DNA of 64,000 nucleotides from GCA-002727615 sp964442655 (GTDB taxonomy: Bacteria; Pseudomonadota; Alphaproteobacteria; TMED109): positions 1-64,000 of the forward strand of contig CAYTZM010000009.1 of the NCBI GenBank assembly GCA_964442655.1, given 5' to 3'. Every line of letters starts with the position of its first letter. The first letter of the stretch is position 1. Below, piece by piece: positions 42,859 through 51,577 of the stretch. A model generated the notes under the pieces. The model saw only the letters and a program-made list of their open reading frames with translations, had not been told where the DNA came from and ran no database searches. The translations under genes and the position numbers were made by a program.

Positions 42859-43284
42859 TTGATTAAGTATGATCTAAAATGTGATGAAGATCATGTATTT
42901 GAAGGCTGGTTTCCTAGTTCTAAAGATTTTGAAAAACAAGAAAAAAGAAATCTTATATCTTGTCCTTCTTGTGGTTCTGTTAATGTGGGAAGAGCACTTA
43001 TGGCTCCGGCTGTTAAAAGAGCTAAAATAGAAAAAAATGGTAAAAATATTAAAAACACTAATATAAAGGAAAAAGACCTTAAAACTCAGTTACGAACTTT
43101 AAATAAATTAATAGAAAAAAATACTGTAGATGTAGGAAAGAATTTTGCTCAAGAGGCAAGAATGATTTATAAAGGAAAGAAGAAAGATAAGCCAATTAGA
43201 GGAAGTGCTACTTCTAAAGAAGAAAAAGAATTAAAGAAGGATGGTATTCCATTTATAAAAGTTCCTTGGATAAAAGATAATTGA
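42859..43284 (+). CDS. DUF1178 family protein
   Basis: Protein of 141 residues starting at a TTG with AGGAG upstream. MIKYDLKCDEDHVFEGWFPS, then a zinc-ribbon-like CPSCGS, is the DUF1178 signature. Only one CxxC is present, together with an earlier single Cys. The middle is Lys-rich, and the C-terminal part has GSATSKEEKELKKDGIPF. It is a conserved neighbour of grxC and the nitrilase-family gene in Alphaproteobacteria. Function unknown. Confidence 0.86.
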   Translation: MIKYDLKCDEDHVFEGWFPSSKDFEKQEKRNLISCPSCGSVNVGRALMAPAVKRAKIEKNGKNIKNTNIKEKDLKTQLRTLNKLIEKNTVDVGKNFAQEARMIYKGKKKDKPIRGSATSKEEKELKKDGIPFIKVPWIKDN

Positions 43285-43304
43285 TACTTAAGAAAGGATA
43301 ATTA

Positions 43305-45467
43305 ATGGAATCTAAATATACTCGTACCTTAGAAGAGTGGAAAAATTTAGCTAAAAAAGAACTAAAAGGTAAAGATGCGGATTCCTTAATATGGACTACT
43401 CCGGAAGGTATTGATATACAACCTTTGTATACTGAAGAAAATATAAAAGATCTTAAGCATCTTGGAAGTATGCCAGGTTTTGTACCTTTTTTACGTGGTC
43501 CTAAAGCTACTATGTATACTGGTAGACCATGGACAGTAAGACAATATTCTGGTTTTTCTACTGCTAAAGAGTCTAATGAATTTTATAAGCGTAATTTAGC
43601 CGCAGGACAAATGGGTTTATCTGTTGCTTTTGATCTTGCTACGCATAGAGGATATGATAGTGATCATCCTAGAGTTAAGGGTGATGTTGGTATGTCTGGA
43701 GTTGCAATAGATTCAGTAGAAGATATGAAGTTACTATTTGATCAAATTCCTTTAGATAAAATGTCTGTATCTATGACAATGAATGGTGCTGTATTACCTG
43801 TAATGGCAAATTATATTGTATCAGCTGAGGAACAAGGTGTTAAGAATGAACAATTAAAAGGTACAATACAAAATGATATTTTAAAAGAGTTTATGGTTAG
43901 AAATACATATATATATCCTCCGGATCATTCTATGAGAATTGTTGCAGATATTATTGATTATACTGCCAAATATATGCCTTCATTTAATTCTATTTCTATA
44001 AGTGGTTATCATATGCAAGAGGCAGGCGCTAATCAAGTACAAGAGCTTGCTTTTACTATAGCAGATGGTATTGAGTATGTTAGAGTAGCATTAAATAAAG
44101 GTTTAAAGGTAGATGATTTTGCTCCGAGGTTGTCATTTTTCTTTGCTATAGGAATGAATTTTTTTATGGAAGTAGCAAAATTAAGGGCGGCAAGATGGTT
44201 ATGGGCTAATTTAATGTATAAATATTTTAAACCTAAAAATGAAAAATCAATGATGCTAAGAACGCATTGTCAAACATCTGGAGTATCTTTAACTGAGCAA
44301 GATCCATATAATAATATTGTAAGAACAACTATAGAAGCTATGGCGGCAGTAATGGGAGGGACACAATCCCTTCATACAAATGCATTTGATGAAGCTGTAG
44401 CATTGCCAACAGATTTATCTGCAAGAATAGCGAGGAATACACAATTAATAATAAATGAAGAAACTAACATTACTAAAACTATTGATCCATTAGCTGGCTC
44501 TTATTATTTGGAAGCTCTTACAGGTAGACTAATAGCATCAACTGAAAAATTAATAGATGAAATAGAGAGAATGGGAGGAATGACTAAAGCAGTAGATAAA
44601 GGAATTCCTAAAAGAATGATTGAAGAATCAGCGGCAAGACGTCAAGCTAGTATAGACTCCGGAGATTCTATTGTAGTAGGTGTTAATAAATATGGAGTAA
44701 AGGAGGACACTAAATTTGATTTGTTAAAGGTTGATAATAAAGGAGTAAGAGAGCAACAAATAAATAATCTAAATAAATTAAAATTAAATAGAAATAATAA
44801 TGAAGTAAATGAAACTTTGGATAAATTAAGAAATGGAGCTAATGATAAGAATGCTAATTTAATGGAACTAGCTATAGAAGCAGCAAGAAAAAGAGCTACT
44901 GTTGGAGAAATATCTTTTGCTTTAGAGAATGTTTTTGGTAGACACAAAACATCATATAAAGGAGTCTCCGGAGTTTATGGCAATGAACTAAATAAAAATG
45001 AAGATTATATTTTTGTAAAAAATACTATTAAGGATTTTGTAAATAAGAAAAATAGAAAACCTAGGATTTTAATAGTTAAATTAGGACAAGACGGACATGA
45101 TAGAGGTGCCAACGTTGTTGCAAGTGCTTACCAAGATTTGGGTTTTGATGTTAAAGTAGGTCCATTATTTCAAACTCCTGAAGAGTCATGTGAGTTAGTT
45201 GATTTATATAAACCTGATGTTGTAGGGGCCTCTAGTTTAGCTGGTGGACATTTAACACTAATTCCAGAAATGATTAATTACATAAGAAAAAAAGTAAATA
45301 AAAAGGTGTTAATTGTAGCAGGGGGAGTTATCCCTTCAGAAGATTATGAAGAGTTGGAAAAATCTGGAGTATCTGCTATTTTTGGACCTGGTACAAATGT
45401 TACTGATGCAGCTAGAAGGATTATAGGTTTAATGGAGCAAAGACCAAATATTGATGATATAAATTAA
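43305..45467 (+). CDS. Methylmalonyl-CoA mutase (single-chain)
   Basis: Adenosylcobalamin-dependent mutase (720 residues) that interconverts methylmalonyl-CoA and succinyl-CoA, linking propionate breakdown to the TCA cycle. The substrate-barrel domain shows PGFVPFLRGPKATMYTGRPW, RTHCQTSGVSLTEQDPYNNI and GGTQSLHTNAFDEA. The C-terminal B12 domain (about 580-720) carries the base-off motif DGHDRG with GASSLAGGHLTLIPE. Length fits the ScpA/MutB single-subunit type. AAAGGA precedes the ATG; DUF1178 lies 20 bases upstream. PrpE is encoded 15 kb away in the same window. Confidence 0.96.
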   Translation: MESKYTRTLEEWKNLAKKELKGKDADSLIWTTPEGIDIQPLYTEENIKDLKHLGSMPGFVPFLRGPKATMYTGRPWTVRQYSGFSTAKESNEFYKRNLAAGQMGLSVAFDLATHRGYDSDHPRVKGDVGMSGVAIDSVEDMKLLFDQIPLDKMSVSMTMNGAVLPVMANYIVSAEEQGVKNEQLKGTIQNDILKEFMVRNTYIYPPDHSMRIVADIIDYTAKYMPSFNSISISGYHMQEAGANQVQELAFTIADGIEYVRVALNKGLKVDDFAPRLSFFFAIGMNFFMEVAKLRAARWLWANLMYKYFKPKNEKSMMLRTHCQTSGVSLTEQDPYNNIVRTTIEAMAAVMGGTQSLHTNAFDEAVALPTDLSARIARNTQLIINEETNITKTIDPLAGSYYLEALTGRLIASTEKLIDEIERMGGMTKAVDKGIPKRMIEESAARRQASIDSGDSIVVGVNKYGVKEDTKFDLLKVDNKGVREQQINNLNKLKLNRNNNEVNETLDKLRNGANDKNANLMELAIEAARKRATVGEISFALENVFGRHKTSYKGVSGVYGNELNKNEDYIFVKNTIKDFVNKKNRKPRILIVKLGQDGHDRGANVVASAYQDLGFDVKVGPLFQTPEESCELVDLYKPDVVGASSLAGGHLTLIPEMINYIRKKVNKKVLIVAGGVIPSEDYEELEKSGVSAIFGPGTNVTDAARRIIGLMEQRPNIDDIN

Positions 45468-45476
45468 AAAGATTGC

Positions 45477-45505
45477 TTGACGGAAGTCTTTTTGAGTTTT
45501 ATTAA
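45477..45505 (+). promoter_or_regulatory. Likely rpmB promoter
   Basis: TTGACG (45477-45482) preceded by C, as in strong alphaproteobacterial -35 boxes, a 17-base spacer, and TATTAA (45500-45505). It lies in the 68-base gap before rpmB. Confidence 0.55.
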
Positions 45506-45535
45506 ATTACACATATTTTTCATGAGGATAGTTCA

Positions 45536-45826
45536 ATGTCTAGAATGTGCGAATTAACAGGTAAAAAAGTAATGACAGGGAATAATGTAAGTCATGCTAA
45601 AAATAGGACACGAAGACGTTTCTTACCTAATTTACAGAATATATCTCTTTTTAGTGAGGTATTGGAAAAATCAATAAAATTTAAAGTTTCTGTTAATGCA
45701 ATTAGAACGGTAGAGAAAAAAGGAGGTATAGATAAATTTCTATTATCAGCATACAAGAAAGATTTATCTTCTTCAGCATGTTATTATAAAAAATTAATAG
45801 AAAAAAAGAGTGTTTCTAAATCTTAA
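45536..45826 (+). CDS. rpmB: 50S ribosomal protein L28
   Basis: L28 (96 residues). MSRMCELTGKKVMTGNNVSH followed by KNRTRRRFLPNL is diagnostic, and the helical tail is of the longer alphaproteobacterial kind. GAGGA lies upstream of the ATG. It opens the conserved neighbourhood rpmB / cobT-cobS-J-protein / bolA. Its last four bases overlap the end of cobT. Confidence 0.96.
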   Translation: MSRMCELTGKKVMTGNNVSHAKNRTRRRFLPNLQNISLFSEVLEKSIKFKVSVNAIRTVEKKGGIDKFLLSAYKKDLSSSACYYKKLIEKKSVSKS

Positions 45827-47649
45827 TGATTAATATATTTTTTAGTATTTTTTTTATCAAATAAAATAGCTAATTGGTTAGTAATTGCCCCTCCAAGTTG
45901 ATCTACTTCTATAATTGTTAATGCCTGTTTATAATATCTAGTTACATCATGGCCAATTCCTATAGCTAATAATTCAATATTAGAATTTATTTCAACTTTT
46001 TTTATAATTTTTCTTAGATGTTTATCTAAGTAACTTCCGGAATTAGTGCTTAAAGTAGAGTCGTCTACTGGAGCTCCATCAGAAATAACCATAAGAATTT
46101 TTCTATTTTCCGGTCTTTTTTTTAGTCTATCACTTGCCCATTCTATAGCTTCTCCATCAATATTCTCTTTTAATATTCCTTCTCTTAACATTAATCCAAG
46201 ATTGGTTTTTGAACGTCTCCACGGTGTATTTGCACTTTTATATATAATATGTCTTATTTCATTTAGTCTCCCTGGACTTGTAGGGCGACCATTTTTAATC
46301 CACTCATCTCTAGCTTTACCACCTTTCCAGGATCTTGTCGTAAAGCCTAATATTTCTACTTTCACGCCACATCTTTCTAGTGTTCTTGCTAAAATATCAG
46401 CACTTAAGGCTGCTACTGTAATTGGTCTACCTCTCATAGATCCTGAGTTATCTATTAGTAAGGTTACTATAGTATCTTTAAATTCAGATTCTATTTCTTT
46501 TTTATAAGATAATGATTGTAAAGGGTTGATTATTATTCTTGGGAGTCTAGCAGGATCTAATATTCCTTCTTCTAAATTAAATTCCCACCACCTATTTTGC
46601 TGTGCCATTAGTTTTCTTTGTAACCTATTAGCCAATTGAGAAATAATATTATCCATATTATCAATTTGTTTATCTAAATTTTGTCTCAATCTAATTAATT
46701 CTTCTTGGTCACATAAATCCTGCGCATAAATTGTTTCATCAAATTTTTTAGTATAGGCTTTATAAATAAAATTTTGTTTATCTTCTTTTGGAGGGATATA
46801 AAAAGGATTAGCTTCTTTACTATTTTCTGAATCAGAATTATCTTCTTCTAAACCATCATTTTCTATGTCTTCACTTTCACTGCTTAATTCTTCAGAAGGA
46901 TTGCTAGCCTCATTTTTATCTAAATTTTGGTTATCGTCATCATTATCATGTTTTTTGTTTTCTTCATTTTCGTCATTATTATCTGTTTCATCATTTTCAT
47001 CATCTTCTAATTCATTTTGTGATTGAATAGATTGAAGTTTTTTAACAAGTTCAAGGGATAAATTTGAAAAATCTTTTTGACTATCTATTTTTGTTTTTAA
47101 TAAATTTATATTTTCTTTAATTATTGGTTCTAGTTCATCTCTCCATACATTGCTTATTTGATTTAAGTCTTTATGAAATTTTTTACCAGTAAGGTTTTCT
47201 TGCAACATAATTTGAACGGCATCTTCAAATTGTACTTCTTCTTTTTTTAAATTCTTTTTTAAATTATTATTTTTATATTTTTTAAGAATATTGTTTTCTA
47301 TGTTATTCTTGATTCCTTTATATTCAATTATGCCTATAGATTCATATCTAGCTGATTCTATTGTGTTAAAAATTTTATTAGCACTTTTAGATTTAGGTTT
47401 TATAGAATGATGAATTTTTTCATCATGATATTTTATTTTAAGTGCAAGACTATCAGCAACTCCTCTAATTTCATTTTTTTCCATATCTTCTAATTGAACA
47501 CTAGGAAAAGGAAGCGTAATTTCATTTAAATCTTTATCATCTGTATTATTTCCAAAGTTTATATTTAAATTTTTGGTTTCTGATATAGCTTTTAAAGTAG
47601 ATGATATAGATTTTTTGAAATTTTCAATTTTATTATTTTTATTCGTCAT
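45823..47649 (-). CDS. cobT: Cobaltochelatase CobT-like subunit
   Basis: CobT-like protein (608 residues), partner of the AAA+ protein CobS in ATP-driven cobalt insertion by CobN in aerobic cobalamin synthesis. The C-terminal von Willebrand A domain has the MIDAS motif LLIDNSGSMRGRPI and the family segment LEILGFTTRSWKGGKARDEW (seen as VEILGFTTRSWK). A long Asp/Glu/Asn-rich acidic stretch fills about residues 215-285. The gene overlaps cobS by 11 bases. Many alphaproteobacteria keep CobS/CobT at this place even without a full cobalamin pathway, so a chelatase-independent role is possible; CobN is not in the window. Confidence 0.92.
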   Translation of the reverse strand: MTNKNNKIENFKKSISSTLKAISETKNLNINFGNNTDDKDLNEITLPFPSVQLEDMEKNEIRGVADSLALKIKYHDEKIHHSIKPKSKSANKIFNTIESARYESIGIIEYKGIKNNIENNILKKYKNNNLKKNLKKEEVQFEDAVQIMLQENLTGKKFHKDLNQISNVWRDELEPIIKENINLLKTKIDSQKDFSNLSLELVKKLQSIQSQNELEDDENDETDNNDENEENKKHDNDDDNQNLDKNEASNPSEELSSESEDIENDGLEEDNSDSENSKEANPFYIPPKEDKQNFIYKAYTKKFDETIYAQDLCDQEELIRLRQNLDKQIDNMDNIISQLANRLQRKLMAQQNRWWEFNLEEGILDPARLPRIIINPLQSLSYKKEIESEFKDTIVTLLIDNSGSMRGRPITVAALSADILARTLERCGVKVEILGFTTRSWKGGKARDEWIKNGRPTSPGRLNEIRHIIYKSANTPWRRSKTNLGLMLREGILKENIDGEAIEWASDRLKKRPENRKILMVISDGAPVDDSTLSTNSGSYLDKHLRKIIKKVEINSNIELLAIGIGHDVTRYYKQALTIIEVDQLGGAITNQLAILFDKKNTKKYINH

Positions 47650-48655
47650 TATCTATTATTTTTTCTGAAATTGTATTTAACCATTCATCAGGTAAAAGCT
47701 TGCCAAAGCATCTTTGGTAGTATTCGTTTATAGTACTTCGTTCTGTTTCGTCACACTTGTTTAAAAAAGAAATTTTAAAACCATATTCAATATCTTTGAA
47801 TATAATGCTATTTTCTGCCCAAGTGATTACAGTTCTCGGAGACATGACAGTTGATAAATCTCCATTCTTAAAGCCATTTCTGGATAAACTAGCGAGCTTT
47901 ACCATGTTTGAAATATTATCTTTTTTAAGAAAATTTTTATTTAAATTCTGTATTTTTGAATTAACAATTTTTGTTTCAACTTCTTCAGATAAGTAATTAA
48001 GTACTGTTACAATATTCCACCTATCCATTTGCCCTTGATTTATTTGTTGAGTACCATGGTATAAACCAGTTGTATCCCCTAATCCAATGGTGTTTGCAGT
48101 TCCAAATAATCTAAAGTTTTGATGAGGTGTGATAACTTTACTTTGATCTAAAAGAGTAAGTCTACCTTCTGATTCTAAAATTCTTTGTATAACAAACATG
48201 ACGTCTGGCCTTCCTGCATCATATTCATCGAAGACTAGAGCTGTAGGAGATTGTATGGCCCAAGGAAGAATTCCTTCTTTAAAAACAGTAATTTGTTTTC
48301 CATCTTTTAAAGTAATTGCGTCTTTTCCTAAAAGATCTATTCTGCTTATATGACTATCTAAATTAACTCTTATACATCTCCAGTTCAGTCTTGCTGCGAT
48401 TTGTTCAATATGAGTAGATTTTCCTGTTCCATGCAGCCCTTGAATTAAAACCCTTCTATTATGAGTAAAACCAGCTAAAATTGCTAAAGTAGTTTCTTCA
48501 TCAAAGTAATATGTTGGATCAATTTCTGGAACGTATTGGTCAGGTTCAGAATAAGCTGGAACCTGTATATCCTTAATTAAATTAAAAGTTTTCTTTGTAC
48601 TTACTTTTGTATCAGGTAAATTTCGACTAGTTATTGTATCTTCTTGAATATCCAT
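47639..48655 (-). CDS. cobS: Cobaltochelatase CobS-like AAA+ ATPase
   Basis: AAA+ ATPase (338 residues) of the MoxR/CobS type. The N-terminus has IQVPAYSEPDQYVPEIDPTY, the Walker A is IQGLHGTGKSTHIEQIAARL, Walker B is ALVFDEYDAGRPDV, and sensor FGTANTIGLGD follows. It forms a ring with CobT that powers metal insertion in the CobN chelatase. It lies 23 bases after the J-domain gene in the same operon. Confidence 0.94.
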   Translation of the reverse strand: MDIQEDTITSRNLPDTKVSTKKTFNLIKDIQVPAYSEPDQYVPEIDPTYYFDEETTLAILAGFTHNRRVLIQGLHGTGKSTHIEQIAARLNWRCIRVNLDSHISRIDLLGKDAITLKDGKQITVFKEGILPWAIQSPTALVFDEYDAGRPDVMFVIQRILESEGRLTLLDQSKVITPHQNFRLFGTANTIGLGDTTGLYHGTQQINQGQMDRWNIVTVLNYLSEEVETKIVNSKIQNLNKNFLKKDNISNMVKLASLSRNGFKNGDLSTVMSPRTVITWAENSIIFKDIEYGFKISFLNKCDETERSTINEYYQRCFGKLLPDEWLNTISEKIIDNDE

Positions 48656-48678
48656 TTTTTTTTCCAGATTTTTTTAGT

Positions 48679-49221
48679 TTAGTAATGATCTATTAGAATA
48701 TTATATGCCTCATTAATCTCAATTAATATATTATTAGAGGAACTTTTATTTAAATTAGCATCAGGATGATATTTTTTAACTAATTTCTTATATTGTTTTT
48801 TTATTTCTATCAAATTTACTCCAGGACGTAAATTTAATTTTTCTAAAGCTTTGTATATTTTATTATTTTTTAGCTTTTTAGTATATGTTTTCTTCTTTTT
48901 ATTTTTTAAAAGTTCCATATCATCTTTGATATTTATTGAATAAAAATTTTTCCCCATAGGCCAAGTAGGTAAATGCCATGTAAAGTCATCTTTTACTTCT
49001 TTTTCTATCTCATTTTGAGATAACCCTGAAAAATAGTCCCAATTGCTATTATATTCTTTTATATGATTTAAACAAAACCACATAAACTCTCTTAAATTTT
49101 CTCTACTTTTAGGAGCTTTATATTTTCCTTTATTGTTACAATCTTTCCATTCACAGTATTTGATTAACTGAGGTCGGGAACTAATTGATAAATTTTCATT
49201 TTTTCTTTTTAAATGTTTCAT
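48679..49221 (-). CDS. J-domain protein (DnaJ-like) with C-terminal J domain
   Basis: Alphaproteobacterial J-domain protein (180 residues). The N-terminal 90 residues carry CEWKDCNNKGKYKAPKSREN with a possible metal-binding cysteine pair and FCLNHIKEYNSNWDYFSGLS. The J domain is at the C-terminus (about 125-180): LEKLNLRPG, IKKQYKKLVKKYHPDANLN with the essential HPD, then INEAYNILI. Such proteins stimulate the ATPase of Hsp70/DnaK; the client is unknown. It is the first gene of the operon with cobS and cobT and is divergent from bolA, a conserved layout. Confidence 0.9.
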   Translation of the reverse strand: MKHLKRKNENLSISSRPQLIKYCEWKDCNNKGKYKAPKSRENLREFMWFCLNHIKEYNSNWDYFSGLSQNEIEKEVKDDFTWHLPTWPMGKNFYSINIKDDMELLKNKKKKTYTKKLKNNKIYKALEKLNLRPGVNLIEIKKQYKKLVKKYHPDANLNKSSSNNILIEINEAYNILIDHY

Positions 49222-49271
49222 GTAGTGACTATCTATATTAAAATAATTTATATAAGAAGGGTACTATTTTT

Positions 49272-49541
49272 ATGGATAAAGGTGAACGAAAAAAAAGGAT
49301 AGAAATAATATTAAAAAATAATTTAAAACCTAATTTTCTAAAAATATTTGATGATAGTAAGAGGCATGCAGGGCATATGGAATCTTCAGAGAAAGGAGAA
49401 TCTCATTATAATATTGAAATCGAAAGTGAAGTGTTAAAAGGAAAAAGCAGGATAGAAAGAGAAAGAGTAATATATAAATTGCTGAAGAAAGAATTTCAAA
49501 CAGGTTTACATGCGTTATCAATAAAATTTAATAAATCTTGA
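49272..49541 (+). CDS. bolA: BolA family protein
   Basis: BolA-like protein (89 residues), partner of monothiol glutaredoxins in iron-sulfur handling. The fold is clear: an N-terminal helix RKKRIEIILKNNL, then the DDSKRHAGHMESSEKGESHY segment, and the RERVIYKLLKKEFQTGLHALSI helix. The conserved histidine of the LHAL motif, a cluster ligand in the family, is present. It abuts the convergent DUF2889 gene with no base between. Confidence 0.93.
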   Translation: MDKGERKKRIEIILKNNLKPNFLKIFDDSKRHAGHMESSEKGESHYNIEIESEVLKGKSRIERERVIYKLLKKEFQTGLHALSIKFNKS

Positions 49542-50096
49542 TTAATATTTATTTTTATAGAATTTAGGAAAATACTTTTCTATTACTTCTCCATTTTCTC
49601 GCCAACTATGACAAGTATTTATTAATAATGGTTGATCATAATTTTTAGATTTTTTATTTTTGCTTTTAAAGGCTTTATAAGAATAAATAGTCTGAAAAGC
49701 TGTTGTTGCAATAGGAAATAATAATTCAACTAAATGAGTGCAGCCAGCTATTCCTCCAACTTTAGAATAAACATTTTTTCTAAATCCTTTACCTACTGTA
49801 ATACCTACTAATTTTTTAAAGTTTTTTAAAACGGCTGGACAAGTTTCATAAGGATAATTGTCCATAGATATGTTAATATCTTTAATAAGTAAATTGTCAT
49901 TAAGGGTAATTCTTATTGACATATTATGAATTGCCATTCCTGAATTTACCTCTCCTCTATATTCAGTTTTAAAGTCGTAGGTTTTTGTATCTATAAGGTA
50001 TCCTTCAATGTCCCATAAGTTGTCATCTCGTTTAAATCCTTCACAAATTACTTTTCTAATATGAATTTTTTTTCTTTTATTAGGGATAGGTAACAT
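49542..50096 (-). CDS. DUF2889 family protein
   Basis: Protein of 184 residues. RKVICEGFKRDDNLWDIEGYLIDTK, VNSGMAIHNMSIRITL, the CPAVLKNFKKLVG block and GGIAGCTHLVELL are those of DUF2889, a family scattered in Proteobacteria without known function. Two conserved cysteines and a histidine (CTHL) hint at a metal or redox site. The remnant of a transporter gene lies 15 bases upstream. Confidence 0.82.
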   Translation of the reverse strand: MLPIPNKRKKIHIRKVICEGFKRDDNLWDIEGYLIDTKTYDFKTEYRGEVNSGMAIHNMSIRITLNDNLLIKDINISMDNYPYETCPAVLKNFKKLVGITVGKGFRKNVYSKVGGIAGCTHLVELLFPIATTAFQTIYSYKAFKSKNKKSKNYDQPLLINTCHSWRENGEVIEKYFPKFYKNKY

Positions 50097-50110
50097 TATT
50101 ATTTTCCATT

Positions 50111-50311
50111 TTATTTTAAGGTTAGGGTTAGAAATATAGTTATAGTCATAATTGATATAAAGGTGGAGGTCATTAAATAATTAGCAGCTTTATCTGGAGC
50201 AATCTTATACTGTGAGGCAAATAAGTAAGTAAAAATAGGAGCAGGTAGTACACCCTGTATTAAAATTATTTTTTGAAATATTCTATCAATTTTAAATGGT
50301 ATATTTAACAT
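50111..50311 (-). pseudogene. C-terminal remnant of an auxin-efflux-carrier (AEC) family transporter
   Basis: The 66-residue open frame resembles the last two membrane helices of AEC/malonate-carrier-type permeases: LIQGVLPAPIFTYLFASQYKI with the conserved proline-rich turn, the acidic DKAANYLMTSTF loop, then a final hydrophobic helix MTITIFLTL. A functional AEC protein needs about 300 residues, and the upstream bases belong to the next gene (ending at 50320), so the rest has been deleted. A short two-helix protein in its own right cannot be excluded; an ATG is present. Confidence 0.6.
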
Positions 50312-50319
50312 TTTGGTGT

Positions 50320-51546
50320 TTATTTATTTTTTTCTAGATTTTGAATATTAATTTTAGTTATACTTGTTCTTTGTCTTTTCAAAATAGTAAATTTAAATTT
50401 TTGTAAAGTTATTGTTTCTCTAACTTTAGGTAATTTTTGTGCTTTATCTATTACTAAACCAGCTATTGTAGATGCTTCTTCGTCCGGTAGCTTCCAGTCC
50501 ATATATCTATTTAAGTCTCTAATAGTCATACTTCCATCAACATTTACACTTTTATCAGATAAAATTTTTGGACCTGAGCTGGGTTTATCAAATTCATCAA
50601 ATATTTCTCCTACTATTTCTTCTAGAACATCTTCTAAAGTTATAAGTCCTTGTAGATCACCATATTCATCTATTACAAAGGCCATTTGTATGGTGAATTT
50701 TTTAAATTGATTTAATTGATCGGACAAAGAAGTGTTTTCAGAGATAAATAATGGTTTTTGTAGTAAATTATTTATGTCTATTTTGTTATTTGAATTTTTT
50801 GCTCTTAATAAATCTTTAATATGAATTGTGCCAACTATGTTATCAGGATTGTCTTTCCACATAGGAAGTCTGGTGAATCTACCATTTAGTGCAATATCTA
50901 TTAAATTTTCAATATTTTCTTCAATATCTATACTTTTAATGTCTTTTCTGTGAGTCATTATTTCATTTACTTTAACCTCACTTAAATCAAGAATATTTTC
51001 TAACATAATTCTGTCTCTTTTACGGAATTCTCCTTGATTTTTAGCTAACAAAATAGCGCCTCTTAAGTTTTGCTTCCAGTCATTGCTTTTTTTCTCTCTA
51101 CTAATAAATGAAAGAATTAAACCTACTAGATTATGAACAGTTGTACTAACAGGTGATAATATAACTGTAAAAAATATAGTTATTGGAGCTGTTTTTAGTA
51201 TTAGTTCTTCTGCTTTTCTGATTGCATATGTTTTTGGAAGAATCTCCGAGAATATAAATATTAAGGTAGTCATTATAATTGTAGTGTAGATTATACCTTT
51301 GTCTCCAAATATATTTATCAATATACTTGTAGCTAAAACGGAAGCTAATATATTAACAATATTATTTCCTAATAGCAGTGTACTAATAACTTTTTCTCTT
51401 GATTTTAGTAAAGATTTAGCTTTTTTATGTTTTTCTCCCCATTGAAGAATTTTAGCATCTGATATCCTTGTAATAGCAGTTTCGGAAGAGGAAAAGAATG
51501 CTGATAGAAATAAAAGGAATGAAATAATTAAAATTTCAATTATCAT
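50320..51546 (-). CDS. CNNM/CorC (HlyC) transporter-associated protein
   Basis: Membrane protein of 408 residues with an N-terminal DUF21 (CNNM) transmembrane domain (about 1-170; FFSSSETAITRI, LLLGNNIVNILASV, EILPKTYAIRKAE), a CBS pair (about 190-320; VNEIMTHRKDIKSID and IVGTIHIKDLL, FVIDEYGDLQGLITLEDVLE) and a C-terminal CorC_HlyC domain. The family is linked to magnesium or cobalt efflux and divalent-cation balance. It lies 31 bases after aroB on the same strand, an arrangement common in the class. Confidence 0.92.
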   Translation of the reverse strand: MIIEILIISFLLFLSAFFSSSETAITRISDAKILQWGEKHKKAKSLLKSREKVISTLLLGNNIVNILASVLATSILINIFGDKGIIYTTIIMTTLIFIFSEILPKTYAIRKAEELILKTAPITIFFTVILSPVSTTVHNLVGLILSFISREKKSNDWKQNLRGAILLAKNQGEFRKRDRIMLENILDLSEVKVNEIMTHRKDIKSIDIEENIENLIDIALNGRFTRLPMWKDNPDNIVGTIHIKDLLRAKNSNNKIDINNLLQKPLFISENTSLSDQLNQFKKFTIQMAFVIDEYGDLQGLITLEDVLEEIVGEIFDEFDKPSSGPKILSDKSVNVDGSMTIRDLNRYMDWKLPDEEASTIAGLVIDKAQKLPKVRETITLQKFKFTILKRQRTSITKINIQNLEKNK

Positions 51547-51577
51547 TTATTTTTTAATCACCTTTAATTTGGTTATT

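Noticed and set aside
46790..47010. Asp/Glu/Asn-rich low-complexity tract in cobT, possibly a misassembly or repeat expansion
   Set aside because: Acidic linkers of this kind are normal in CobT, and the frame continues into intact conserved domains on both sides.
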